The notes below the pieces were generated by a model. That model was not told the origin of the DNA. It made no database searches and saw only the letters and a list, made by a program, of their open reading frames with translations. Below are positions 43,005 through 51,768 of a stretch of DNA of 64,000 nt, piece after piece. The stretch covers positions 3,378,001 through 3,442,000 of the forward strand of contig NZ_CP045422.1 in assembly GCF_014926585.1 (NCBI RefSeq). Direction: 5' to 3'. The DNA is from Devosia beringensis (GTDB lineage: Bacteria; Pseudomonadota; Alphaproteobacteria; Rhizobiales; Devosiaceae). A program made the position numbers and the translations under genes. Position 1 is the stretch's first letter. The number at the start of each line of letters is the position of its first letter.

Positions 43005-44479
43005 TCTGCGGCCTCCTGCATCTCAAAGGACGCGCGCAAGATGTTCTCCTCGCTGATTTGCGGTCCCGTCAACTCGGCCGAAATGGCGCTGTCGCGGAAC
43101 ACGAAAACGCGGTCGCATTCGAGGATTTCGTCGGTTTCTGTCGAATACCAAAGAAAGGTTCGGCCTGCCTCGGCTTCAGCTCGGATCATGCGATAGACTT
43201 CTTTTTTGGTGCCGACGTCGACACCGCGCATGGGGTCATCCATGATCACAATTAGCGCACTGGAAGCCAGCGCTTTGGCGAACAGTACTTTTTGCTGGTT
43301 TCCACCGGACAGCGACAGGATCGGATTGCCCAGATCGGGTGTTTTGATCTGAATTTTTTGCTTCCAGGTCGCGCCGAGTTCGCCTTCCTTGCGTCGATCA
43401 ACCAGACCGCGACGGCCAAACTCGGCTAGTGTGGCGAGGCTGAGATTTTTCAGGATCGACCAGATCGGCATGATGCCATCACGGCCCCGGTCCCCGGCCA
43501 CAAACACAACGTCGGGTTGCTGGCGGGCCCGCCATGTAGAGGTCTTGTCAAAATAGAACCGGGCCAGTGCCTCGGCTTGCCCGTGTCCCGCCAAACCCGC
43601 CAGACCAACAATTTCACCTTGACGCGCCGATAGTCCGTTCGGAAGGCGTAGCACGATATCGCCCGGCACACGCTCTGTGTGTGCTTCGGCAAAATTGCCG
43701 CCATCTGCTGCAACATGACCCATTGTATCGACCAGTGTCTGGCGCGTGAACGTGCCGGTCGGACGATCCTCGACAATTTGTCCGTCTTTCATGACGACGA
43801 TGCGGTCTGCGACCTGAAAAATCTCGCCCATCATATGGGTGATAAAGATCACCGCCCCACCGGCAGCACAGAATTTGCGGACATGATCCAACAGCTGATG
43901 CGAAATACCAGCGTCAAGTGAGGACGTTGGCTCGTCCAAAATGACCAGACGTGGGGCAATGTCGCGCGCGGAAAAAGCGATAGCAATTTCCACCATTTGC
44001 CGCTCTGCAATGCTCAGATCGGCCACGACCGAGTCCGGCCCGATGCCGTGGCCGGGGAATACTTCGTCCAAAGCAGCCATAACGGCGACAAGGGCGGCCT
44101 TGCGCCAGCCCCAACGAGGCATGTTGCGAAAGGGAATGCGATAATTCTCGAGCACCGACAGGTTCGGGCACAACGATAATTCCTGGAACACACTGCGAAT
44201 GCCGTTGGCTGCGGCCAGATCGGCATTGCGCCCTCCACCGTCTGCGGCGTGCGCACCATATTGGACCTGACCGGCTGTCGGCGTCAGTCGTCCATTGATG
44301 ATATTGACGAAAGTTGATTTTCCGGCGCCGTTATGGCCGACGAGGCCGATACATTCACCGGCCCTGACGACCATTGACGCGCCTGCCAAAGCGCGGACAG
44401 GTCCAAAGGACTTGTCCACGCTCTGCAGGGAAACAACCAGCGTTGAGCCAACGCCAGAGGTATCAGTATTTGGGATCAT
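43001..44479 (-). CDS. Sugar ABC transporter ATP-binding protein (RbsA type, two domains)
   Basis: A 492-residue duplicated ATPase. The first domain has Walker A GHNGAGKST near 49-57, signature-like LSIAERQMVEIA and Walker B LVILDEPTSSLD; the second has the degenerate P-loop GLAGLAGHGQ, signature LSGGNQQKVLFAKA and IMDDPMRGVDVG, as in RbsA/MglA. It is encoded between the binding protein and the permeases. Confidence 0.92.
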   Translation of the reverse strand: MIPNTDTSGVGSTLVVSLQSVDKSFGPVRALAGASMVVRAGECIGLVGHNGAGKSTFVNIINGRLTPTAGQVQYGAHAADGGGRNADLAAANGIRSVFQELSLCPNLSVLENYRIPFRNMPRWGWRKAALVAVMAALDEVFPGHGIGPDSVVADLSIAERQMVEIAIAFSARDIAPRLVILDEPTSSLDAGISHQLLDHVRKFCAAGGAVIFITHMMGEIFQVADRIVVMKDGQIVEDRPTGTFTRQTLVDTMGHVAADGGNFAEAHTERVPGDIVLRLPNGLSARQGEIVGLAGLAGHGQAEALARFYFDKTSTWRARQQPDVVFVAGDRGRDGIMPIWSILKNLSLATLAEFGRRGLVDRRKEGELGATWKQKIQIKTPDLGNPILSLSGGNQQKVLFAKALASSALIVIMDDPMRGVDVGTKKEVYRMIRAEAEAGRTFLWYSTETDEILECDRVFVFRDSAISAELTGPQISEENILRASFEMQEAAE

Positions 44480-44488
44480 GCCCTGGAG

Positions 44489-45502
44489 TTACCGAGCAGC
44501 TTCGATGACGGCGATGGAGTCGTCGAGCGAATACTCGACATTGGCAACTGAGCCTTCAGGCGTTGTTTCAAGCGCGGCATCCAGACCAGCCTGATCGATG
44601 GCAAGGAATGGAACCGTCAGGTCCTTCGGTACTTCCTGGCCATCCAGAATCTGCTGGGCAACCCAGAAGGCAAGGGTGCTGACGCCGGGTGCGATCGACA
44701 ACGAGGTGGTCTCGTAGCCATTGGCTGCCTTCTGCTCAGCCCACCAGGCGAGCTCGTCCTGACGATTGCCCATGACGATGATCGGCATGGGGCGATCAGT
44801 GGCCGCAATAGCCTGTGCTGCGCCGTAGCCGTCGCCGCCCTGGGTCACGACAGCGACCAGTTCAGGCAAGCTCGGCAGGATGCCAGCAACGGCCTTCTGG
44901 GCAACGTCCTGGGCCCAATCGCCATTGACCGAACCAACAATGTTGAACTTGGTCTTGGCCACTTCTTCATGGATGCCGGCGCTGATTTCATCGTCAACGA
45001 ACACGCCAGCAAGGCCGCGGATTTCGAGCAGGTTGCCGCCCTCGGGGAAGCGCGCTGCCAGGTAGCTCACCTGATCACGGCCCATCTGGCGGAAGTCCAC
45101 GGCAATGCGCCAGGCGCAGGGCTCGGTGACGATGCCGTCAAAAGAAACGACAATGATGCCGGCGTCGCAGGCTTCCTTGATGGCGCCATTGAGCGAGGTG
45201 GGCGATGCCGCATTGACGACGATAGCGTCGTAGCCCTGCAGGATCATGTTCTGTATCTGGGCAGCCTGCTCGGTTGCCTGATTTTCGGCGGTAGTGAAAG
45301 CGTCTGCTGCTGCCACGACGCCGGTGCCCACGGCTGGCCCGGTGACCTTGTTCCAGCTTTCCAGCATTGCCTGACGCCAGCTATTGCCCGCGTAATTGTT
45401 GGACAGCGCAATGCGCTTGCCTGCGGTTTCAGCCAGTACTGGCGTTGCGGCGACAAGCGCCAGAACGGCAGCGGCCGAAAGAAACTTCACACGATAGGTC
45501 AT
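44489..45502 (-). CDS. Sugar ABC transporter substrate-binding protein
   Basis: A 337-residue periplasmic binding protein (type I fold, RbsB-like). A signal peptide occupies the first 24 residues (FLSAAAVLALVAATPVLAE). Typical fold stretches are LQGYDAIVVNAASPTSLNGA and IPIIVMGN-like blocks. ATG 45502 has GGAGGA at 6 bases, ruling out the longer upstream frame. The ligand is a sugar or related compound, unknown. It is divergent from the two-component genes that probably control it. Confidence 0.88.
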   Translation of the reverse strand: MTYRVKFLSAAAVLALVAATPVLAETAGKRIALSNNYAGNSWRQAMLESWNKVTGPAVGTGVVAAADAFTTAENQATEQAAQIQNMILQGYDAIVVNAASPTSLNGAIKEACDAGIIVVSFDGIVTEPCAWRIAVDFRQMGRDQVSYLAARFPEGGNLLEIRGLAGVFVDDEISAGIHEEVAKTKFNIVGSVNGDWAQDVAQKAVAGILPSLPELVAVVTQGGDGYGAAQAIAATDRPMPIIVMGNRQDELAWWAEQKAANGYETTSLSIAPGVSTLAFWVAQQILDGQEVPKDLTVPFLAIDQAGLDAALETTPEGSVANVEYSLDDSIAVIEAAR

Positions 45503-45620
45503 TAGATGTCCTCCCTGGGTGCGACTGTGATCGCGTCTTTTTTGTAGATGCGCCTCCACGCGCTGTTCAAAAGTAAACCGTATTGCGCCCCGCTTCTACA
45601 GAGTATGAAGTGCAGAACAA

Positions 45621-45657
45621 TTGCGGGAACCCGCAACGGATCAACACCGACCCGCAA
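45621..45657. promoter_or_regulatory. Operator candidate in the divergent ABC/two-component promoter
   Basis: TTGCGGG-AA-CCCGCAA (45621-45636) is a perfect palindrome. The half site CCCGCAA recurs at 45651-45657, exactly 21 bases (two helical turns) after the first CCCGCAA. This suggests cooperative binding, probably by the response regulator encoded downstream. Confidence 0.5.
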
Positions 45658-45700
45658 GACGGCAGGTCGGTTAGGCGCTAGATTGGGGGGAGGGGACAAG

Positions 45701-46885
45701 GTGGCCGGTGTGGACAATTACGTCAAGATTTCTAACCATCTGGCGGGTGAGCTCGATATTCGTTCGGCTCTAAGGGCGGTGAGTGGCGAAATCGAGAAGA
45801 TTATCGCTTACGATCATCTCGACGTTTGCCTGATCGACCAGGATGGGCTGTGGAACACCTCCTATGAGGTTGGTCTGCGCACCAGTTGGAGCAGTTCGCG
45901 CTCGCTGGTCGCGGCATCGCCGGTTCGCAGTATCTTGAACGGCGAAACCGACACCATGTTGACCGGGGATGCGCTTATCGACCCGCGCTATGTCTTTCCC
46001 GGCTCGGTCTCGGAGCCGATGGTCAAACACGGCCTGCGCAGCCGGATCAATGTGGCGATGAAGGTGTTTGGCCGCACCGCGGGCGCCTTGAATTTCTCGC
46101 TACGGCAGCCCGACCATTACAACGAGAGCCATGTTCCTACGGTGCAGAACCTGGCAGATATCCTGGCGCCCTACTTCTTTGCATTGCGCGCCAACGAGAA
46201 TGCCAAAAAAGAAGCGGTTGAGCGCACCAAGATCGCGGCTCAGCAGGAAGGGCTGCGCTTGGGTGCTCTGCGTCTGACAGATGCGCTTGAACGCGAGCGC
46301 CAGCGGATCGGGATGGATTTGCACGATCAAACCCTGGCCGATCTGACGCGCATCTCGCGCGCACTGCGGCCCGGCCTGACCTTAGATGAAACCGCCCAAT
46401 TGCAGGGCGAATTCCAGGGCTGCATCCAGCAGTTGCGGCGCATCATTGAAACGTCGGTGCCATCAATTCTCGAACTGTTCGGCTTTGAAGAGGCTGTCCG
46501 ATCCCACTTCGAATCCGTGCGAGGTCCTGATCAGAAGACCACCCTGTCTTTCGTGGACAGCACTCATGGTAGCATGAGCGACCTAGGGGAAACCGAGCGC
46601 ATAGCTTTGTTTCGCATTTGCCAGGAAGCCATCAATAACAGTCTCAAACATGCCGAGGCGTCCCAGCTCAATGTCACTATCGATGAAAGTGATGATAAAC
46701 GCGTCCGCGTCCGCATCGCCGACAATGGCCAGTTTGACGATGCGGGCCGCACGCGTCAAAGCGGGCTGCAGCATATGCGCACCCGGGCCAAACTGATTGG
46801 CGCCAGCTTCAAGATCGAAAAATCATCGGGCTCTACTATTACCGTTCTCATGTCCCGCTCAAACCAAGAAGAAACAGTGCTTTGA
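45701..46885 (+). CDS. GAF-domain sensor histidine kinase (NarX/DegS-type)
   Basis: A 394-residue cytoplasmic kinase. A GAF domain (about 15-165) is followed by the HisKA_3 motif ERQRIGMDLHDQTLADLTRI (His near 207) and a HATPase domain with CQEAINNSLKHAEAS and RVRIADNGQ. GTG 45701 follows a GGGGAGGGG ribosome site; the frame is open further up to 45548. It shares TTGA with the next gene. Divergence from the sugar operon suggests it senses that sugar or its metabolic state. Confidence 0.88.
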   Translation: MAGVDNYVKISNHLAGELDIRSALRAVSGEIEKIIAYDHLDVCLIDQDGLWNTSYEVGLRTSWSSSRSLVAASPVRSILNGETDTMLTGDALIDPRYVFPGSVSEPMVKHGLRSRINVAMKVFGRTAGALNFSLRQPDHYNESHVPTVQNLADILAPYFFALRANENAKKEAVERTKIAAQQEGLRLGALRLTDALERERQRIGMDLHDQTLADLTRISRALRPGLTLDETAQLQGEFQGCIQQLRRIIETSVPSILELFGFEEAVRSHFESVRGPDQKTTLSFVDSTHGSMSDLGETERIALFRICQEAINNSLKHAEASQLNVTIDESDDKRVRVRIADNGQFDDAGRTRQSGLQHMRTRAKLIGASFKIEKSSGSTITVLMSRSNQEETVL

Positions 46886-47616
46886 GGATTTTGCTCGTCG
46901 AGGATGACAAGTTGCACCTGAGCTATCTCAAGGAGCAGGTCACGAGTACTTTTGACAGTGTGCGACAATTGGTCTGCGCTTCCACAGGCTCGGAGGCGGA
47001 GGCGTTGGCACGGTCGGAAAACATTAGCGCCATCGTGATGGATCTGCGGATGAAGGAGCGCAACGGGGTGGACGCAGCCCGCGTCATCTGGCGCGAACGT
47101 CCGCATACGCGCATTCTGTTCTGGTCCAACTATGCCGATGAAGCTTACCTCCGCGGCATCTCTCGCATCGTTCCCGATCAGTCGGCATATGGCTATGTGC
47201 TCAAGACGGCTTCACCAGAACGTCTGGCACTGGCCATGCGCGCTGTGCTTGGCGAAGGGCAAATCCTGATCGACCGCGAGGTGCATTCGCTCAATTCCTT
47301 CGGCCAACGCCGCAAGGATGCGCTGACTGAGGTGGAACTGGCGATTCTGAACGACATCGCACTGGGTCTGCCGGACAAGTTCGTGGCCCTGCGTCATGGG
47401 CTATCGCTCAGAACGGTTCAGAACCGGTTGATGGACCTTTACGACAAGCTCTCCCAACAGGACGATCTGTTCGATCGTCTCGGAACAGAACCGAACAAAC
47501 GCAACCGTGCGGTGGCCACGGCGGTCAAACTGGGCTTCATCACCTCGGAAACTCTCGAGACAACAGAAAAAGACCTGGCAGCCTGGGCCGATCAAAGGAC
47601 AATAGAGAACTCGTAA
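46882..47616 (+). CDS. Response regulator with LuxR-like output domain
   Basis: A 244-residue partner of the kinase. Receiver domain with acidic pocket LVEDD, phospho-acceptor Asp in IVMDLRMKE (near 53) and Lys in GYVLKTAS; output helix-turn-helix near 150-190 (FVALRHGLSLRTVQNRLMDL). The tail of about 50 residues is unusual. TTG 46882 overlaps the kinase stop. Confidence 0.85.
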   Translation: MRILLVEDDKLHLSYLKEQVTSTFDSVRQLVCASTGSEAEALARSENISAIVMDLRMKERNGVDAARVIWRERPHTRILFWSNYADEAYLRGISRIVPDQSAYGYVLKTASPERLALAMRAVLGEGQILIDREVHSLNSFGQRRKDALTEVELAILNDIALGLPDKFVALRHGLSLRTVQNRLMDLYDKLSQQDDLFDRLGTEPNKRNRAVATAVKLGFITSETLETTEKDLAAWADQRTIENS

Positions 47617-48082
47617 TTTTTTGATTGCAGTTCGGATCTGACCAGCTTCGCCGATGGCCATGCTAGCGCTGTCGGCGAAGCGCCCCATATCGGCCGTTCA
47701 GAGCGTTTGCGACGGCCACCAGAGCGAACGTCAGGATATCTGGCTGCCGCGGCGATGAAGGCGGGATAGGCCCAGGCGCGGTTCGCCAGCACCGCCGCGA
47801 CCAGCACTAGCTTTATCAGCCCGTGGATGAACAGCTACCAGGCCATGAAGGACTGGGCATCGGTGGTGAAGCCATCGTCCGCCCGGCGCAGAGCATTGGC
47901 GACCAGGTCGCGCGAATCCTCCAGCAGTTCGGCTGCAGTCAGTGTAGAGACGACCTGGAGGATAAGGTCATGGCTGAGAAGGCCAGTGCGAGGCCGCCAA
48001 GGACCTCAGCCAAGCTGTGCGCGCCTTTTAGCCAGAGGCTGGCCTGAAAGACGCGCCGGAGGTCGCTTTCGGACACATGCAT
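47600..48082 (-). pseudogene. DUF2127 membrane protein, broken
   Basis: ATG 48082 overlaps the mgtA stop (TGATG) and opens MHVSESDLRRVFQASLWLKG, then HSLAEVLGGLALAFSAMTL, the DUF2127 start. Near 47965 the frame shifts; the continuation TAAELLEDSRDLVANALRRA is readable in another frame, followed by an in-frame TAG after FMAW and then LFIHGLIKLVLVAAVLANRA. The C-terminus past AYPAFIAAAARY no longer looks like the family. Formerly in operon with the magnesium ATPase. Confidence 0.75.
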
Positions 48083-50670
48083 CAGGTCTGCCTGCCCGGA
48101 TCGTTTGCCGCTGCGAGTGGGCCGCCATTCTCATGCCGGAAGAACCAGGCCTTGGCGATCTCCGTGGCTACGACGTAACCGCCGACAATAGCTACCACTG
48201 CGGCCAGTTCCGTGGCCGACAGCGGGACGAAGCCGAAGAGCGCACTGACCCCGCCCAGGAACGGGATCGCGAAGGTGGCAGACGCGACTGCAAGGGTCGA
48301 CCACAGCAGCAATCGGCTTGGACTGCTGTGGAAGGCCGGCTTGCGGGTGCGCAGGACCAGAACTACCCCGAGCTCGGTCAAGAGCGAGATCATGAACCAC
48401 GAGGTCTGGAATACCGCCTGGCCCGCGTGGAAGATGTAGAGCAGCACGGCGAAGGTCAGCATGTCGAAGACCGAGCTGATCAGGCCGAAGACGATCATGA
48501 ATCGCTGGATGTCCTTGACGCTCCAGCGCTGCGGGCTGGACAGTCGCTCGGGGTCCACAGTATCGCTGGCGATAGCCAGCGAGGGCAGGTCCGAGAGGAA
48601 GTTGTTGAGCAGGATCTGCTTGGCCACCAGCGGCAGGAAGGGCAAAAGCGGCGTGGCCAGTGCCATGCTGATCATGTTGCCGAAGTTGGCGCTGGTAGTG
48701 ATCGAGATATATTTCAGCGTGTTGGCAAAGGTTCGCCTGCCGTCCTCGACACCCTGACGCAGCACGTCCAGATCGCGGCTGAGGAGGATGATGTCGGCGC
48801 TCTCGCGGGCAACGTCCACGGCTTCGGCGACCGAGATGCCGACATCAGCGGCATGCAGCGCGGGTGCATCGTTGATCCCGTCGCCCAAATAGCCGACCGA
48901 ATGGCCAGTCTGCTGCAGGGCGCGGACAATGCGTTCCTTCTGCTGCGGGTCGATCTCGACGAAGAGGTCGGTTCGCGGCGCGAGGTTCCATAGCGCCTCG
49001 TCCTTCATCCCGGACAGTTCCTCGCCGGTCAGCATCGACGCGGCGTTCAGTCCGACCGCCTCGGCCATGTGTGCGGTGACATGGCGGTTGTCGCCGCTGA
49101 TGACCTTGATGGCGATGCCGAGCCGGGCGAGATTGCCGATCGTATCCCGCGCTTCGGGCTTCGGCGGATCGAGGAATACGAGGAAGCCGCGGAACACCAT
49201 GTCCCGCTCGTCGTCGTGGTCATAGTCGGGCTTGACGGCAACCCGGCGTGTGGCCAGCGCGAGGACGCGGAAACCCTCTTGGCCCTTTCCCTTGAACACC
49301 GTGTCAAGGTTCTCGCGCGCACCCTGGTCCAGCGGCACTTCAGCGCCCTCGCGCTCGAATGCAGTGCAACTATCCAGAACGGTTGAGAACGCACCCTTGG
49401 TGACGATCAGATGATTCCCGGGGTCGGCGCTGTCGGCGACCACGATGGTCAGCCGCCGACGCACGAAATCGTAGGGAATTTCGTCGATCTTGGTCAGCCC
49501 CGGGATCGTCAGTCCGGCCGATGCGCCGGCAGCTACGATGGCGGCATCGAGCGGGTTCCCGATCCCTGTCTCGAGCGCGGAATTGACATAGGCGAGCTGC
49601 TTAACCTCGTCTGACGGTCGGGCTTCCGCATCCAGCACCTCGCTCAGCACGATGGTGCCCTCGGTCAGCGTGCCGGTCTTGTCGGTGCACAGCACGGTCA
49701 TGCTGCCGAGGTTCTCGATGGCATCCAGCCGCCGCACGATCACGCCGCGCCTGCTCATGGCCCGTGCGCCGGCGGAGAGTGTCACGCTGATGATCGCAGG
49801 AAGGAGTTCGGGCGACAGGCCCACCGCCAATGCCACGGCGAACAGCAACGACTCGATCACAGGGCGCGCCAGCAGCAGGTTCATCGTCAGGACGAACAGG
49901 ACGATGACTACCATAACGCGGATCAGCAGATAGCCAAACTGACGGACCCCGCGTGCGAAGTCGGTTTCAGGCTGGCGCGCCTGCAGTCTCGCGGCAATGG
50001 CGCCGAACTCCGTCCGCCGCCCGGTCCTAACCACCATGACCTTCGCCGTGCCGCTGCGCACCGACGCGCCCAGGAATACGGCGTTAGTCCTTTCGGCAAG
50101 CGGGGCATCGGGGGCTACGACGCCCGGCCGCTTCTCGACCGGAAAGGACTCGCCCGTCATGCTGGCCTCGGACACGAGAAAATCCTGCGCCTCGAGGATG
50201 ATGCCATCGGCGGGGATCAGGTTTCCCGCCGACAGAAGGATCACATCGCCAGGCACGAGCTGCATTACCGGCAGTACCTGTTCCTGACCATCGCGCAGCA
50301 CGCGGGCCGTCAGCGCGAGGCGCTTCTTCAGTTCCTCGACCGCCGTCGAAGCCCGATATTCCTGATAGAAACTGAGCAGGGAGCTGCCCAGCACGATGGC
50401 CAGGATAATCCCGGAATCGACCCATTGCTGCAGCACCAGCGAGATTGCGGCGGCAAAGGCCAGGATCAGGACCAGCGGGCTTTCGAACTGGCGTAGCAGA
50501 AGCCGCAGCGCGCTCAGGCGCGGCGCATCCTGGACGCTGTTGGGGCCGACGGCTGCAAACTGCGAAGCCGCCCTTTCCGACGTGAGCCCCCCAAGTCCCG
50601 CACCCAGAGATGCCGCCAGGGCGGTAGGGTCCTCGTTCCAGTAGCTCGCGTCACGCGCTGTGTCTGCCAT
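48082..50670 (-). CDS. mgtA: Magnesium-translocating P-type ATPase (MgtA type)
   Basis: An 862-residue P3B-type ATPase importing magnesium. Visible are the actuator motif MTGESFPVEK (usual TGES), the M4 motif VGLSPELLPAIISV, the phosphorylation site LCTDKTGTLTEG, the nucleotide-domain KGAFSTVLDSC, and the hinge YLGDGINDAPALHAADVGIS. It is close to the usual length of about 900. Likely cotranscribed with the VIT gene 48 bases upstream and followed by a broken DUF2127 gene. Confidence 0.93.
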   Translation of the reverse strand: MADTARDASYWNEDPTALAASLGAGLGGLTSERAASQFAAVGPNSVQDAPRLSALRLLLRQFESPLVLILAFAAAISLVLQQWVDSGIILAIVLGSSLLSFYQEYRASTAVEELKKRLALTARVLRDGQEQVLPVMQLVPGDVILLSAGNLIPADGIILEAQDFLVSEASMTGESFPVEKRPGVVAPDAPLAERTNAVFLGASVRSGTAKVMVVRTGRRTEFGAIAARLQARQPETDFARGVRQFGYLLIRVMVVIVLFVLTMNLLLARPVIESLLFAVALAVGLSPELLPAIISVTLSAGARAMSRRGVIVRRLDAIENLGSMTVLCTDKTGTLTEGTIVLSEVLDAEARPSDEVKQLAYVNSALETGIGNPLDAAIVAAGASAGLTIPGLTKIDEIPYDFVRRRLTIVVADSADPGNHLIVTKGAFSTVLDSCTAFEREGAEVPLDQGARENLDTVFKGKGQEGFRVLALATRRVAVKPDYDHDDERDMVFRGFLVFLDPPKPEARDTIGNLARLGIAIKVISGDNRHVTAHMAEAVGLNAASMLTGEELSGMKDEALWNLAPRTDLFVEIDPQQKERIVRALQQTGHSVGYLGDGINDAPALHAADVGISVAEAVDVARESADIILLSRDLDVLRQGVEDGRRTFANTLKYISITTSANFGNMISMALATPLLPFLPLVAKQILLNNFLSDLPSLAIASDTVDPERLSSPQRWSVKDIQRFMIVFGLISSVFDMLTFAVLLYIFHAGQAVFQTSWFMISLLTELGVVLVLRTRKPAFHSSPSRLLLWSTLAVASATFAIPFLGGVSALFGFVPLSATELAAVVAIVGGYVVATEIAKAWFFRHENGGPLAAANDPGRQT

Positions 50671-50718
50671 GGGCTGCCCCCAGCATCAGTGATGGGCCGC
50701 CGCTATGCGCAGACGCGA

Positions 50719-51426
50719 TCATACCACGGTTCCGAACAGCGCACCGATTCCGGCGGTCAGCGCCATGGCAAGCGCGCCCCAAAAGGTCACGCGCAGCGTC
50801 GCCTTCATCACGTTCGCACCGCCCGTCCGGGCGCCGATCGCGCCGAGGAGCGAAAGAAACAGAAGAGAGGCGGCTGAGACTCCGACCACCAGAGCGGCGC
50901 GGGGCATCAGCATCAGCAGCACCATCGCCAGCGGCATCGCGGCGCCCACCGCGAAGGTCGCTGCCGAGGTGAGCGCCGCCTGGATGGGGCGTGCCGTCGT
51001 TACCTCGGAGATCCCGAGCTCGTCGCGCGCATGCGCCGCCAGCGCGTCCTTCGCCATCAGCTGATCGGCCACCTGATGCGCGAGATCGGGCGACACGCCA
51101 CGGTCGATGTAGATACGCGCCAGCTCCTCGCGTTCGCAGTCGGGCTGGGTGGAGAGTTCAGCGCGCTTGCGTGCAAGATCGGCCTCTTCGCTGTCGGACT
51201 GCGAGCTGACAGAGACATACTGGCCGGCTGCCACGGACGTCGCGCCAGCCACAAGCCCGGCAACGCCGGCCACCAGCACCTCTGAGGTCGCGGCCGACGC
51301 CGCCGCAACGCGGACGATCAGACTTGCGGTTGAGACGATGCCATCATTCGCGCCCAGCACGGCTGCCCGCAGCCAGCCGATGCGTGAGACGAGATGGGAT
51401 TCGGGATGCGAATGAAGGCGCGACAT
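50719..51426 (-). CDS. VIT1/CCC1-family iron/manganese transporter
   Basis: A 235-residue membrane protein. It starts with the family's HLVSRIGWLRAAVLGANDGI, has the GAxSMAxG-like ATSVAAGQYVSVSSQSDSEE, an acidic cytoplasmic metal-binding insert, and three final hydrophobic segments. It should move Fe2+ or Mn2+ out of the cytoplasm. It is divergent from the arc operon across a region with an FNR-type box. Confidence 0.9.
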   Translation of the reverse strand: MSRLHSHPESHLVSRIGWLRAAVLGANDGIVSTASLIVRVAAASAATSEVLVAGVAGLVAGATSVAAGQYVSVSSQSDSEEADLARKRAELSTQPDCEREELARIYIDRGVSPDLAHQVADQLMAKDALAAHARDELGISEVTTARPIQAALTSAATFAVGAAMPLAMVLLMLMPRAALVVGVSAASLLFLSLLGAIGARTGGANVMKATLRVTFWGALAMALTAGIGALFGTVV

Positions 51427-51768
51427 GGCAGATCCCGGGGATTGCTTTTCAATTCTACGTCTCGAGCTTCTACTTTGATAGTTTGAACAGCGGTGTTGGA
51501 AATGAGAAGGCGATCGCGGGACCGTATCTATCGGTCGGGGATGAACACTTAAAGCAACTTCTCACATATCCTACGGTTAAGTATTTCAAGCGCCTTGACC
51601 TGGATCAATAAGCCGCGGACCAGGGGGGGTGATAATACGTCTAGTCCAGTCAAGTGCCATTGAACACCTAATATCCTCGCGGAATTGATCAGGCACTTCG
51701 GCGATAGCCGCTTCTGGAGGAGTGGCGACCGACGCCGATACAAACCCTGGGTTTGGGAGAGAGAAAGC
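51427..51768. other. Divergent promoter region VIT/arcD
   Basis: A 342-base region with no gene of its own. It contains the FNR-type box at 51595-51608 and an AT-richer stretch around 51450-51600 that could hold promoters in both directions. Confidence 0.45.
51595..51608. promoter_or_regulatory. FNR/ANR-type box upstream of arcD
   Basis: TTGACCTGGATCAA fits TTGAY-N4-RTCAA fully. It lies 160 bases upstream of arcD and 169 from the divergent VIT gene. Arginine deiminase operons are anaerobically activated by FNR-type proteins (ANR) in Pseudomonas. Confidence 0.65.
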
